Assembly: GCA_002708715.1 (NCBI GenBank)
Contig: PAPB01000017.1
Location: forward strand, 2,760-66,759
DNA: 64,000 nt
Origin: Fidelibacterota bacterium
Lineage (GTDB): Bacteria; Fidelibacterota; Marinisomatia; Marinisomatales; UBA1611
Direction of reading: 5' to 3'
The notes under the pieces were generated by a model that saw only the letters and a program-made list of their open reading frames with translations, ran no database searches and was not told where the DNA came from. Position numbers and translations under genes: made by a program. Of the stretch, positions 19,638 to 29,968 are shown one piece after another. Position 1 is the first letter of the stretch; each line of letters starts with the position of its first letter.

Positions 19638-20495
19638 TTGAAACATATATTATGCCTGTTAACAATTTATCTTTTAAGTATATTTGGATTTAATTGTTTA
19701 GGAAAGAATATAAAATCACAATCAAAAACACAAAATATTGATTACCTTATAGAACAAGGAAATCAATTATGGGACCAAAGAATAGATTCATTAGCTTTTA
19801 ATAAAGCAGAACATTTTATTGCTCTAGCTCATAAACAACAACAGGATAATTTCGCACTATCCATTTTTTATAGTAAAATTATTTTCGCAAGAGCATATTT
19901 CCTAAATACTGATCATGTAGACTCAATGTTTTTACACGGTAGTAACGTATGCAAAAATGCAATAATGGTTCATAACGACTTTTTACCAATTTATAATCGA
20001 TCTGAAGGAGATAGCACCTTTAAATTATTATCTGCAATAGCAGAAGCTCCACAATCTGTTCTACCTGGTTTATATTGGTGGGGAATCAATCACGCCATGT
20101 ACTTACAAAATAAACCAGTACTTGAAAGAATTAAACAACGGGAACTTCTAGAAATAATTATGCACCGCGTACTTAGTCTTGATCCTAGTTTTTATTTTAG
20201 TGGACCATATAGATTTTTTGGATTATTCTATACTCGTATACCAGGGGTTGAACTCTCAAGGTCAAAAAATTATTTTGACCAAGCCATAGAAGCAAATCCT
20301 GAATATTTGGGAAATAAAGTTCAACTAGCACAATTTTATTACCAAAAATCGGGTAACAGAGAAAAATTCAATGAAACACTTGAAATGGTTATATCTACAG
20401 ACTTAACTAAATATCCAGAAATTATGGCAGATAACTTTTATTATCAAAAAAAAGCAAAAATTCTTTTAAAAAATGAGTCTTTACTTTTTGAATAA
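19638..20495 (+). CDS. TatT-like (TRAP transporter T-component) lipoprotein
   Basis: This 285-aa protein starts at TTG 19638. Its N-terminus looks like a lipoprotein leader (LLTIYLLSIFGFNC). The helical repeats and the segments GLYWWGINHAMYL, LDPSFYFSGPYRFFGLFYTR and YFDQAIEANPEYLGNKVQLA resemble TatT, the TPR-type periplasmic protein of the TRAP-associated family (PF16811). No TRAP dctPQM genes are near, so transport coupling is not shown. It is followed by another TPR-type protein and a lipoprotein, probably one envelope operon. Confidence 0.65.
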   Translation: MKHILCLLTIYLLSIFGFNCLGKNIKSQSKTQNIDYLIEQGNQLWDQRIDSLAFNKAEHFIALAHKQQQDNFALSIFYSKIIFARAYFLNTDHVDSMFLHGSNVCKNAIMVHNDFLPIYNRSEGDSTFKLLSAIAEAPQSVLPGLYWWGINHAMYLQNKPVLERIKQRELLEIIMHRVLSLDPSFYFSGPYRFFGLFYTRIPGVELSRSKNYFDQAIEANPEYLGNKVQLAQFYYQKSGNREKFNETLEMVISTDLTKYPEIMADNFYYQKKAKILLKNESLLFE

Positions 20496-20513
20496 GATAC
20501 AAGGTATATAAAT

Positions 20514-20825
20514 ATGAAAAAATTAATTATTAGTTTTTTTCTATTACTATTTTTAAATGCGGCTGGAAGTGATTCACTTAATAAAGCGGCTATCGCCATG
20601 AAAAATGGTAACTACAAAAAAGCCTTAGACCATATTAACAATGCCAATAAAACAAATTACAAGAATCCTGATTTATATAAAATGAAAGCATTAATTCACG
20701 AAATATTAGATGAGCCAAATCAAGCAAAAAAAGCATGGAAAAAATGCCTTAAATACTCAACTGATGAAAATATGAACCATGAAGCTAAAATACATATAAA
20801 AATCTTATCTAAAAAAAATGAATAA
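20514..20825 (+). CDS. Small exported TPR protein
   Basis: The 103-aa protein has a signal peptide (LIISFFLLLFLNAAGS) and about two TPR units (IAMKNGNYKKALDHINNANK, then DLYKMKALIHEILDEPNQAK). An AAGGT Shine-Dalgarno lies about 10 bp before the start. It overlaps the downstream lipoprotein gene by 8 bp (ATGAATAA). The likely role is periplasmic protein-protein contact; the partner is unknown but could be one of the two flanking envelope proteins. Confidence 0.7.
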   Translation: MKKLIISFFLLLFLNAAGSDSLNKAAIAMKNGNYKKALDHINNANKTNYKNPDLYKMKALIHEILDEPNQAKKAWKKCLKYSTDENMNHEAKIHIKILSKKNE

Positions 20826-21453
20826 AAATTATTTGATTTTATCATCCATTATAGCTTCATCATGCTGGTTTAGATCCAATGATCCCGCTATAAGTTCTAA
20901 TTATGATTTTAAAAACGTAGGTACTCTAATAATTAATAAAATTGATGATTTTCCAAAATCTCCAAAATCAGGACAACTGATTTTTTCTAACATAACCCAT
21001 AATTTTTTAAAATTTGGATATGATGTTAATGTTTTAGATTTTAATCAATCTTCCATCCATATCAAAAAAGATACTGGAAAACTATTATTATCTTGCGTTA
21101 TTACAGAATTTACTGATTCAAAAATGGTTGTAGTCCCTTATCGATATGAAGATCGGGGATACACTAAAACAATAGTAGAACAATCAGCAAATAATAATAA
21201 AAACGATGAGGAAGATTTAAAGTTCAATCAAATACAAACATCCACTACTACAACTCATGGTGGTAATATTAAAGAAGGAAATCGTATAGAGTATACCCAA
21301 AGTAGAGTTGGTATTATACTTAAAATTACAGATTATAATTCTGGAAATTTAGTTTGGTCAAATTCATATTGGTATAGTGGTCTAGAAATGCAAAAAACAA
21401 TTGAATCATGTGTAAAAACTGGTATTTATCAAATAACTAGATTATTTAATTGA
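20818..21453 (+). CDS. Lipoprotein of unknown function
   Basis: The 211-aa product has a short leader and lipobox-like IASSC near residue 16. The mature part has an N-terminal beta/alpha segment (FKNVGTLIINKIDD) and a C-terminal segment RVGIILKITDYNSGNLVWSN that recalls CsgG/TolB-N-like or GNA1162-type outer-membrane lipoproteins, but the match is by feel only. A hydrophilic Asn/Asp/Thr-rich insert lies near residues 125-145. It overlaps the TPR gene and is followed by DUF3147 after 11 bp. Confidence 0.6.
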   Translation: MNKNYLILSSIIASSCWFRSNDPAISSNYDFKNVGTLIINKIDDFPKSPKSGQLIFSNITHNFLKFGYDVNVLDFNQSSIHIKKDTGKLLLSCVITEFTDSKMVVVPYRYEDRGYTKTIVEQSANNNKNDEEDLKFNQIQTSTTTTHGGNIKEGNRIEYTQSRVGIILKITDYNSGNLVWSNSYWYSGLEMQKTIESCVKTGIYQITRLFN

Positions 21454-21464
21454 AATTCTAAAAA

Positions 21465-21815
21465 ATGTTACAAATAATAATAAAAATCATTATATCATCT
21501 AGCATAATTGTACTAGTATCCGAAATTGCAAAGAAAAGTACTTTTATTGGCGGACTCATTGCTTCTATACCTCTTGTTTCTGTTCTATCATTGATATGGC
21601 TCTACATTGAAACAAATAATATTGATACTGTAAAATCCTTGGCTAATGGAATTTTATGGATGATAATTCCATCAATGGCACTATTTATTACACTTCCAAT
21701 GATGATCAATTACGGTATTAACTTTTATTTTAGCCTCTTAATATCTATTATTGTAACCATTTTCTTTTATGGCCTCATCATATTTACTCTAAATTATATT
21801 GGAGTGAAAATATAA
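21465..21815 (+). CDS. DUF3147 family membrane protein
   Basis: This 116-aa protein has four predicted transmembrane helices. The sequences KKSTFIGGLIASIPLVSVLS and NGILWMIIPSMALFI are characteristic of DUF3147 inner-membrane proteins. The function is unknown. It sits between the lipoprotein and the FetB-like permease, same strand, spacing 11 and 32 bp. Confidence 0.75.
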   Translation: MLQIIIKIIISSSIIVLVSEIAKKSTFIGGLIASIPLVSVLSLIWLYIETNNIDTVKSLANGILWMIIPSMALFITLPMMINYGINFYFSLLISIIVTIFFYGLIIFTLNYIGVKI

Positions 21816-21847
21816 ATTCGATTCAATACTGATGGACTGGATATCTA

Positions 21848-22555
21848 ATGAATGAATTAATAACATTTATACCTTATTCACAATTATTAATAGTTTTTAT
21901 TCCTGTTGTATTAGTAAACCTTATTCTTCAATCCTGGTGTCTTAAATGGAAAAATTCTTTGTATGCTATTGGCCGAATGATAATCCAATTGATAATCATA
22001 GGCTATTTTTTGTCCTATATATTCTCATCAAATAATTCATTGTTTATCATATTAATTTTGATTTCAATGGTATTTATATCAAGTTGGATCGCATTAGGAA
22101 CAGTGTCAAAAGATAGATTGAGATTACTCAAATTCGCATTTATTGCAATTATCGCTGGTGGTGGTCTAACTCTACTATTAGTTACCCAATTTGTATTGCA
22201 ACTAGATCCATGGTACATGCCAAGATATATGATTCCCATAGCAGGCATGATATTCGCAAGTTCAATGAATGGTATAAGCCTAGCTGCTGAAAGATTAAAA
22301 GCCGAATTAGAAAGACATATAAATTATGAAAAAGCAAGAGCTATTGCCTTAAAAGCATCATTGATTCCTATAACAAATTCATTATTCGCCGTTGGCCTTG
22401 TTTCTTTGCCTGGAATGATGACTGGACAAATTTTATCTGGGATATCACCACATATAGCTGTACGCTATCAAATAATGGTAATGTGTATGATTTTTAGCGC
22501 CGTAGGTCTATCAACTTTTTTATTTTTAATCATGAACAAGCCAAAACAAAACTAA
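21848..22555 (+). CDS. FetB-like (UPF0014) ABC permease
   Basis: The 235-aa protein has about six or seven hydrophobic segments. The conserved UPF0014 block MIPIAGMIFASSMNGISLAA, then ALKASLIPITNSLFAVGLVS and LPGMMTGQILSGISPHIAVR is intact. In Escherichia coli FetB pairs with the ATPase FetA for iron export. No fetA-type ATPase gene is adjacent or elsewhere in this window, so the ATPase must be encoded elsewhere or the role differs. Confidence 0.85.
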   Translation: MNELITFIPYSQLLIVFIPVVLVNLILQSWCLKWKNSLYAIGRMIIQLIIIGYFLSYIFSSNNSLFIILILISMVFISSWIALGTVSKDRLRLLKFAFIAIIAGGGLTLLLVTQFVLQLDPWYMPRYMIPIAGMIFASSMNGISLAAERLKAELERHINYEKARAIALKASLIPITNSLFAVGLVSLPGMMTGQILSGISPHIAVRYQIMVMCMIFSAVGLSTFLFLIMNKPKQN

Positions 22556-22567
22556 ATATATAATTTT

Positions 22568-24319
22568 CTATTGCTTTTTAATTCTAATCCCTAATTCATT
22601 TAATTGAGTACTACTTACTGAACTTGGACTTTCATCCATTAGAGATGCTGCAGAGGTAGTTTTTGGGAAAGCAATAACATCTCGTATATTATCAGTCCCC
22701 GCTAATAACATTACTAGCCGATCAAATCCAAATGCAATCCCACCATGTGGGGGAGCACCATAAGAAAGAGCCTCTACTAAAAATCCAAATTTTTCTATGG
22801 ATTCTTTCTTACTAAGTCCAAGTAATAAAAATACTTTTTCCTGAACCTCAGGGGAATGTATCCTTATAGATCCACCAGCAATTTCGTAACCATTCATGGT
22901 TAAATCATATCCTCTACTCAAAGTTTCTAGAGGATTTGAATCCAAGAGATTAATATCATCAATTTTAGGAGCAGTAAAAGGATGATGCATTGCAATATAA
23001 CGCTTATGTTCGTCATCATATTCAAACATCGGAAATTCTGTTATCCAAACGGGTGAAAAATCATTTTTATTTATAAGACCTTCTTTATTTGCTATTTCCT
23101 TTCTTAATTGCCCTAATGCATTTAGCACAATTTTTGATTCATCACCTATTATAAAAAGAATATCTCCATATTCCATTTCCAATGCATTTTTCATTTTCTT
23201 TTGTAAATCTGTAGAAAAGAATTTTGAAATACCTCCTTCAAAACCATTATCATTCAATTTCATCCACGCTAATCCCTTAGCCTTATATTTTTTAACTAAT
23301 TCAGTTAATTCATCAATAACCTTCCTTGAATATTTTACCCCTCCTTTTACAACTAGGCCTTTGACTCTTTCTACTGAACTAAATGCATTAAATTCAGATA
23401 TATTAGTAAACTCTTGAACATCAACAAGTTTGAGATCATATCTTAAATCAGGTTTATCTGAACCATATGACTCCATTGCTTCTTTATAAGTTAATCTTGG
23501 AAATGAATCAGGCAAATCAAGCTGGGAAACTACTTTAAAAATATGCTTCGTAAGACCTTCCATGTATCCAAAAATATCCTCTTCATCTACAAATGAAATT
23601 TCTATATCAATTTGGGTGAATTCTGGCTGCCTATCAGCTCTAAGATCTTCATCTCTAAAACATTTAACAATCTGAAAATACTTATCATAACCAGATATCA
23701 TTAGAATCTGCTTATAAATCTGTGGTGACTGAGGTAATGCATAAAATTTTCCCTGATGCACCCTGCTAGGCACTAAATAATCTCGTGCTCCCTCTGGTGT
23801 GGATTTCATTAAGATTGGTGTCTCAACTTCAACAAAATTATTTTCAGATAAATAAGATCTAGTTGCCTGGTATGTGTTATGACGTATCAATAAGTTATGC
23901 TGAAGTTCCTCCATCCTAAGTTCAAGGTAACGATACTTTAATCTTAAATCTTCTTCAGCATTTTGACGGTCATTAAGCATAAAAGGCAAAGGAGCAGACT
24001 CATTTAACATTAAATATTTAGATACCAATACCTCTATTTGTCCCGTAGCTAAATTTGGATTTTTAGCAGATTCTACCCTAGCTCGAACCACTCCCCTTAT
24101 AGAAAGGACATCTTCCATCGATAATTTTTTTATTTTTTCAAAGTCACCTTTATATTCATCCGCATCAAAAACAATTTGCGTCTTACCATACCTATCTCGA
24201 AGATCTACAAAAACCACTTGACCATGTAGTCTAACTTTATTGATCCATCCATTTAATACAACGGTATTGTTTAAATCAGATGATCGTAACTCTCCACAAT
24301 TATTTGTACGCTTATACAT
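22568..24319 (-). CDS. aspS: Aspartyl-tRNA synthetase
   Basis: This 583-aa class II synthetase has an N-terminal OB anticodon-binding domain (VVLNGWINKVRLHGQVVFVD), motif 2 QIVKCFRDEDLRADRQPEFT near residue 215, a GAD-type insertion near 290-400, and motif 3 GGIAFGFDRLVMLLAG near 535. The length matches bacterial-type AspRS. It could be discriminating or also charge tRNA-Asn; no gatCAB is in the window to help. It starts only 22 bp beyond the ATP synthase terminator and has no clear Shine-Dalgarno. Confidence 0.97.
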   Translation of the reverse strand: MYKRTNNCGELRSSDLNNTVVLNGWINKVRLHGQVVFVDLRDRYGKTQIVFDADEYKGDFEKIKKLSMEDVLSIRGVVRARVESAKNPNLATGQIEVLVSKYLMLNESAPLPFMLNDRQNAEEDLRLKYRYLELRMEELQHNLLIRHNTYQATRSYLSENNFVEVETPILMKSTPEGARDYLVPSRVHQGKFYALPQSPQIYKQILMISGYDKYFQIVKCFRDEDLRADRQPEFTQIDIEISFVDEEDIFGYMEGLTKHIFKVVSQLDLPDSFPRLTYKEAMESYGSDKPDLRYDLKLVDVQEFTNISEFNAFSSVERVKGLVVKGGVKYSRKVIDELTELVKKYKAKGLAWMKLNDNGFEGGISKFFSTDLQKKMKNALEMEYGDILFIIGDESKIVLNALGQLRKEIANKEGLINKNDFSPVWITEFPMFEYDDEHKRYIAMHHPFTAPKIDDINLLDSNPLETLSRGYDLTMNGYEIAGGSIRIHSPEVQEKVFLLLGLSKKESIEKFGFLVEALSYGAPPHGGIAFGFDRLVMLLAGTDNIRDVIAFPKTTSAASLMDESPSSVSSTQLNELGIRIKKQ

Positions 24320-24340
24320 TATTATTTAATAATTATTTAC

Positions 24341-24372
24341 AAAAAAACCGCTCTTAAATTACAAGCGGTTTT
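24341..24372 (-). terminator. Rho-independent terminator of the atp operon
   Basis: On the minus strand, the 8-bp stem AAACCGCT/AGCGGTTT with an 11-nt loop is followed by seven T residues. It lies 24 bp after the atpC stop. It is nested inside a perfect 12-bp inverted repeat (24329-24340 and 24388-24399). Confidence 0.88.
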
Positions 24373-24395
24373 CTGAATTATCGTATTGTAAATAA

Positions 24396-24793
24396 TTATC
24401 TTTTTGATATCGTCAAACGATTAATTGCTCTAGCCAAAGAAGCTTCTATCCTAGCATCATTTAATTCTGAACTACGTTCTATTTTTCTTTTTTTTGCTCT
24501 ATTGAGTGATTTATTCGCACGGGCCAAATCAATCTCATTTGATTTTTCCAATGACTCTACGAGAAGTTTAACTGAATCATCTAGGATCTCTGCAAATCCA
24601 CCGCCAGTAGCAAAATATTCATTTGCACCATTCTGATTTATTTTAATCTCACCTATTGATAATGCAAATATGCCCCCTCTATGTTTTTTCATTACTCCAA
24701 AAGAACCATCCAATCCGGGACAACGTAAATATTCCACATCTTTGAATTTTATTCCTCGTATAGGAGTTATTATTTCAACAGTATATGAATTCA

Positions 24794-24794
<1 letters not shown>
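24396..24794 (-). CDS. atpC: ATP synthase epsilon subunit
   Basis: The 132-aa protein has the F1 epsilon N-terminal beta sandwich (FGVMKKHRGGIFALSIGEIK, YFATGGGFAEILDDSVKLLV) and a C-terminal helical hairpin rich in K/R. It starts at a GTG that shares its first base with the atpD TAG stop. It is the last gene of the operon, and the terminator follows. It couples F1 to the rotor and can inhibit ATP hydrolysis. Confidence 0.95.
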
Positions 24795-26203
<1,409 letters not shown>

Positions 26204-26210
26204 TTATTTA

Positions 26211-27062
26211 TTAACCCAAGGCCTCAGCACCACCCACTATTTCAAGCATCTCGGTAGTAATGGCTGCCTGCCTTGCTTTATTGAATTGTAAAGTTAAATC
26301 TTTAATCATATCCTGAGCATTAGAAGTTGCATTTTCCATTGACAACATACGCGCAGCTTGTTCACTAGCATATGATTCAAGCAAATATTTCCACATCTGA
26401 ACATTTAAATGCCTTGGAATTAACGTATTAACTAATGCCTCTTTTGATGGCTCGTAAAGACGATCTAAGCCTTTGCTATCACTAGAATCATAAGTTAGAG
26501 GCAAAAGTATTTCAGACTTTATTTCTTGTTGTGCAACATTTACAAAATAATTATATACCACATGAATCTCATCAACAGAACCATTAATAAAATGATCTAT
26601 AATACTCCTACCAATCATCATAGCATTATCAAAATCCATTTCTGCCCAGAAATCAATGTGACTCTCAATGATATTATAGTTCCTATAAGTAAAATGATCA
26701 CGAGATTTTTTACCAATACAAAAGAGATCTACATTATCTTTTCCAAAGGCATCTATCTCTCTTTGAGCCACCTTTAGAAGATTGGAATTAAATGCTCCCG
26801 CAAGCCCGCGATCAGCACAAACAACAAGGTATGCCTTTCGCTTAACTTTTCTAATTTCTAACAATGGCAACATATTTCTATCTATATCTGGTAAAAGGTG
26901 ATGTATTATCTCATCAAGAGAGTTACTATACGGCCGGGCTTGTTCCATTCGCTCCTGCGCCTTTCGCATCTTAGCAGCAGCAACCATCTTCATTGCTTTG
27001 GTTACTTTTTGAATACTTTTTACCGATTTAATCCGATCTCGTATATCCTTTAAATTTGCCAT
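26211..27062 (-). CDS. atpG: ATP synthase gamma subunit
   Basis: This 283-aa central-stalk subunit begins with RIKSVKSIQKVTKAMKMVAA and has VVCADRGLAGAFNSN near residue 80 and ARMLSMENATSNAQDMI with LTLQFNKARQAAITTEMLEI at the C-terminus, all diagnostic for AtpG. It rotates within the alpha3beta3 ring. It is 6 bp from atpA. Confidence 0.97.
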   Translation of the reverse strand: MANLKDIRDRIKSVKSIQKVTKAMKMVAAAKMRKAQERMEQARPYSNSLDEIIHHLLPDIDRNMLPLLEIRKVKRKAYLVVCADRGLAGAFNSNLLKVAQREIDAFGKDNVDLFCIGKKSRDHFTYRNYNIIESHIDFWAEMDFDNAMMIGRSIIDHFINGSVDEIHVVYNYFVNVAQQEIKSEILLPLTYDSSDSKGLDRLYEPSKEALVNTLIPRHLNVQMWKYLLESYASEQAARMLSMENATSNAQDMIKDLTLQFNKARQAAITTEMLEIVGGAEALG

Positions 27063-27068
27063 TTTACT

Positions 27069-28592
27069 CTATACTTTGAATCCTAATTTAAAGTCAGAAA
27101 TTGCCTTTTCAAGTCTCTCTGCAGTCTCATCTGAAATATTACCTTCAGTCACTATAGATTCAAGACTATCATTTGCATTTACATCCAAATATTCAAAGAG
27201 TCCTGATTCAAATTCAGAAACTTGATTAGCCTCAAGGTCATCTAGATGACCTTTCGATGCTGCAAAAATTATGGCTATCTGTTTTTCAACATTCATTGGA
27301 ACGTATTGATTTTGCTTTAGTATCTCTACCATTCGCTCTCCTCTAGTCAATTGAGCGAGTGTTGCCTTATCAAGATCAGAACCAAATTTTGCAAATGCTT
27401 CTAGTTCTCTGTATTGAGCCAAATCTAAGCGCAAAGTTCCTGCGACCGATTTCATAGCTTTTATTTGTGCGTTACCACCTACTCTAGATACTGATAATCC
27501 CACATCAATTGCAGGTCTAATACCTGAGTTAAAAAGATTAGTTTCAAGATAAATCTGACCATCAGTAATTGAAATTACATTTGTTGGGATATAAGCCGAA
27601 ACATCACCTTCCTGTGTCTCAATAATTGGCAATGCTGTGAGCGATCCACCCCCAAGATTCTCAGAAAGTTTTGACGCCCGCTCTAATAGACGGCTATGAA
27701 GATAAAAAACATCACCTGGGAATGCTTCTCTTCCAGGTGGACGACGCAATACCAAGGACATTTGACGATAAGCAACCGCTTGTTTAGAAAGATCATCATA
27801 AACAATTAAACCATGTTTCCCATTATCTCTAAAAAATTCACCCATAGCAGCACCTGAGTAAGGTGCTATGTATTGCATTGGAGCAGGGTCAGATGCATTT
27901 GCAGCAACTACTGTGGTATATTCCATTGCTCCATTACTTTCTAATTCTTTTACCAAAGCAGCAACAGTAGAAGCTTTTTGACCAATAGCTACATAAATAC
28001 AGTATACTGGCTCATCAGTACTATGAGTATACTTTTGATTGATAATTGCATCAATCGCAACTGCTGTTTTTCCTGTCTGCCTATCTCCAATAATTAATTC
28101 TCTTTGCCCCCTCCCTATGGGAATCATACTATCAACAGCCTTAATTCCTGTTTGCAGAGGTTCATTAACAGGAGAGCGTGCCATTACACCCAATGCTTTT
28201 CTTTCTATTGGTAATGAATGATCAGTATCAATGGGACCCTTACCATCTATGGGTTGCCCTAATGGATTAACAACTCTCCCAAGCATTGCATCTCCCACAG
28301 GGACCTCAACAACACGACCTGTCCTTTTAGCGAGGTCACCTTCTTTTACAAGACGCGATTCTCCAAAAAGAACAAGACCTACATTGTCTTCTTCTAAGTT
28401 TAATGCCATTCCAAAAACACCATTGGGTAATTCAACCAATTCGGAACTCATAACATTTTCAAGTCCTGAGACACGTGCTACACCATCTCCTACCTCTAAT
28501 ACTTCACCTACCTCTGAGATATCAACCGAGCCATCAAACTTCTCGATCTGTTCTCTAAGTAATTGCGTTAATTGATCAGTTTTTATTTCCAT
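27069..28592 (-). CDS. atpA: ATP synthase alpha subunit
   Basis: The 507-aa protein has [19 protein letters not shown] near residue 170, [20 protein letters not shown] near 270, [20 protein letters not shown] and ISVTDGQ-like [15 protein letters not shown] near 345. It is the non-catalytic nucleotide-binding partner of AtpD. Length and motifs are normal, with no truncation or frameshift. Confidence 0.98.
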   Translation of the reverse strand: MEIKTDQLTQLLREQIEKFDGSVDISEVGEVLEVGDGVARVSGLENVMSSELVELPNGVFGMALNLEEDNVGLVLFGESRLVKEGDLAKRTGRVVEVPVGDAMLGRVVNPLGQPIDGKGPIDTDHSLPIERKALGVMARSPVNEPLQTGIKAVDSMIPIGRGQRELIIGDRQTGKTAVAIDAIINQKYTHSTDEPVYCIYVAIGQKASTVAALVKELESNGAMEYTTVVAANASDPAPMQYIAPYSGAAMGEFFRDNGKHGLIVYDDLSKQAVAYRQMSLVLRRPPGREAFPGDVFYLHSRLLERASKLSENLGGGSLTALPIIETQEGDVSAYIPTNVISITDGQIYLETNLFNSGIRPAIDVGLSVSRVGGNAQIKAMKSVAGTLRLDLAQYRELEAFAKFGSDLDKATLAQLTRGERMVEILKQNQYVPMNVEKQIAIIFAASKGHLDDLEANQVSEFESGLFEYLDVNANDSLESIVTEGNISDETAERLEKAISDFKLGFKV

Positions 28593-28606
28593 AATTTCCT
28601 AGGGAT

Positions 28607-29176
28607 TTATATATGCAGAAGTTCTGTGCGAAGTATCTGCAATTGATTTTGAATAGATGCATCCAAAAAAGTATTCTCAATGCGTAGTTTGATACCACCA
28701 ATAAGGGCTGTGTCTACTTTAATGAATAATTTTGTTTGCTTACCAAGTAATGAATCAAGTGATTTCTTCAGCGAATCAATCTGTGATTCACTTAACTCAT
28801 GGGCAACAATTCCCTTAACCTCTAAGTAATTGCTACCTTTACGGTACTTTAATTGAAATAAACGATATGTCTCTCTAAGTATATTCGGTGCATTACTTCC
28901 AAAAAGATAAGAGATCATTTCATTAACTAATGGATGTCCAGAATCACCAAGAACAATATTCAATATCTTTGCTTTTTGATTACCCTTAATCTTTTTAGAT
29001 TGAACAAACACGCGAAACTGTCCATTGCTTGATACAATATCATTTAAAAATGCTAAAGCACTTTCGACCTCTTGTAGAATATTATTTTGCTCTGATACTT
29101 TGTACAGTGCTTCCGCCATAGTTCCTGGATTTAAATTAGGCTTCATACTCTCTAAGATTTTTAATCGATTTTTCAA
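28607..29176 (-). CDS. atpH: ATP synthase delta subunit
   Basis: The 189-aa protein has the OSCP/delta features: LYKVSEQNNILQEVESALAF near the N-terminus, NEMISYLFGSN mid-protein and ALIGGIKLRIENTFLDASIQ at the C-terminus. It links the peripheral stalk to F1. Its start overlaps the end of atpF by 41 bp if the first ATG is used. An internal start (MKPNLNPGTMAE, near 29146) would reduce the overlap. Confidence 0.93.
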   Translation of the reverse strand: MKNRLKILESMKPNLNPGTMAEALYKVSEQNNILQEVESALAFLNDIVSSNGQFRVFVQSKKIKGNQKAKILNIVLGDSGHPLVNEMISYLFGSNAPNILRETYRLFQLKYRKGSNYLEVKGIVAHELSESQIDSLKKSLDSLLGKQTKLFIKVDTALIGGIKLRIENTFLDASIQNQLQILRTELLHI

Positions 29177-29717
29177 TCAATTTCTGATTGTCTTCACTTG
29201 ATAAATTCTTTCCAATCACCTTCTCTGCAACAGACATTGTTAAGCTTACCACCTCTTGACGAATCTCAGAAATAGCCTTATCCTTTTCAACCTCTATTTG
29301 TGCTTGCGCATCATCCTTCAATTTTTTAGCATCTTTTTCAGCCTGATTTCTTAAATCTGCCTTTATCTTTTCAGCAGATACCTTCGCATCAGACCTGATA
29401 TCTTGCGCTTCTAAACGAGCTTTAGCTATTATCTTTTCCGATTCATCATTTAACCGTTCTAACTCATGTCTTGCCTTCTCTGCATCTTCAAGCGAAGAAC
29501 GTATATCATCTTCACGATCTTTTAATGCCTGTAGCAGTGGCCTCCATGCGAATTTCGCCAAGACACTTAAAAGAATTAGAAAAGTTATAATCGTCCATAT
29601 AAAAAGACCAGGATCTAATTGAACAAGTGGATTTGGCTGACTACCATGGTCCTCCTTATGAGATATCACCGTCGATTCGTGGTGACCTTTATTCTGATTT
29701 CCTTTTTGATAATCCAT
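29136..29717 (-). CDS. atpF: ATP synthase b subunit
   Basis: This 193-aa protein has one membrane span (LFIWTIITFLILLSVLAKFA) and a long charged coiled coil, as in Fo subunit b. A hydrophilic 30-residue extension rich in His, Gln and Ser precedes the membrane helix. It forms the peripheral stalk with AtpH. The C-terminal VIGKNLSSEDNQKLIEKSIK is typical. Confidence 0.94.
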   Translation of the reverse strand: MDYQKGNQNKGHHESTVISHKEDHGSQPNPLVQLDPGLFIWTIITFLILLSVLAKFAWRPLLQALKDREDDIRSSLEDAEKARHELERLNDESEKIIAKARLEAQDIRSDAKVSAEKIKADLRNQAEKDAKKLKDDAQAQIEVEKDKAISEIRQEVVSLTMSVAEKVIGKNLSSEDNQKLIEKSIKNLREYEA

Positions 29718-29731
29718 ATACTAAAAGACTT

Positions 29732-29947
29732 CTAAAGAATAAGCATTAAGAAGGTAAATACTTCTGCTAATATTGCTACACCCTCAAGAAGAAACAGTGG
29801 CAAATTCACAGCGCCTGTGATTTTATCTGCAGCTTCTGGTTGGCGTGCAATACTTTCAGCCGCAGCGGCTGTAAATTTTCCGATTCCGAGACCTGCTCCT
29901 AATACGATTAAACCCATTCCAAGAGGGATAAGTGTAGTTGCTGTCAT
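29732..29947 (-). CDS. atpE: ATP synthase c subunit
   Basis: This 71-aa two-helix hairpin has the glycine-rich helix 1 GLIVLGAGLGIGKFTAAAA and loop ESIARQPEAADKI. By alignment in mind with Bacteroidetes c subunits (ALIEGVALL), the ion-carrying carboxylate is E55 in FLLEGVAIL. A second acidic residue, E62, lies two turns further down helix 2. The sodium-type pattern (Gln in helix 1, Glu-Ser-Thr in helix 2) is not seen, so a proton-driven ring is more likely. Confidence 0.95.
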   Translation of the reverse strand: MTATTLIPLGMGLIVLGAGLGIGKFTAAAAESIARQPEAADKITGAVNLPLFLLEGVAILAEVFTFLMLIL

Positions 29948-29968
29948 TATTATATCCTTTTTATTTAT

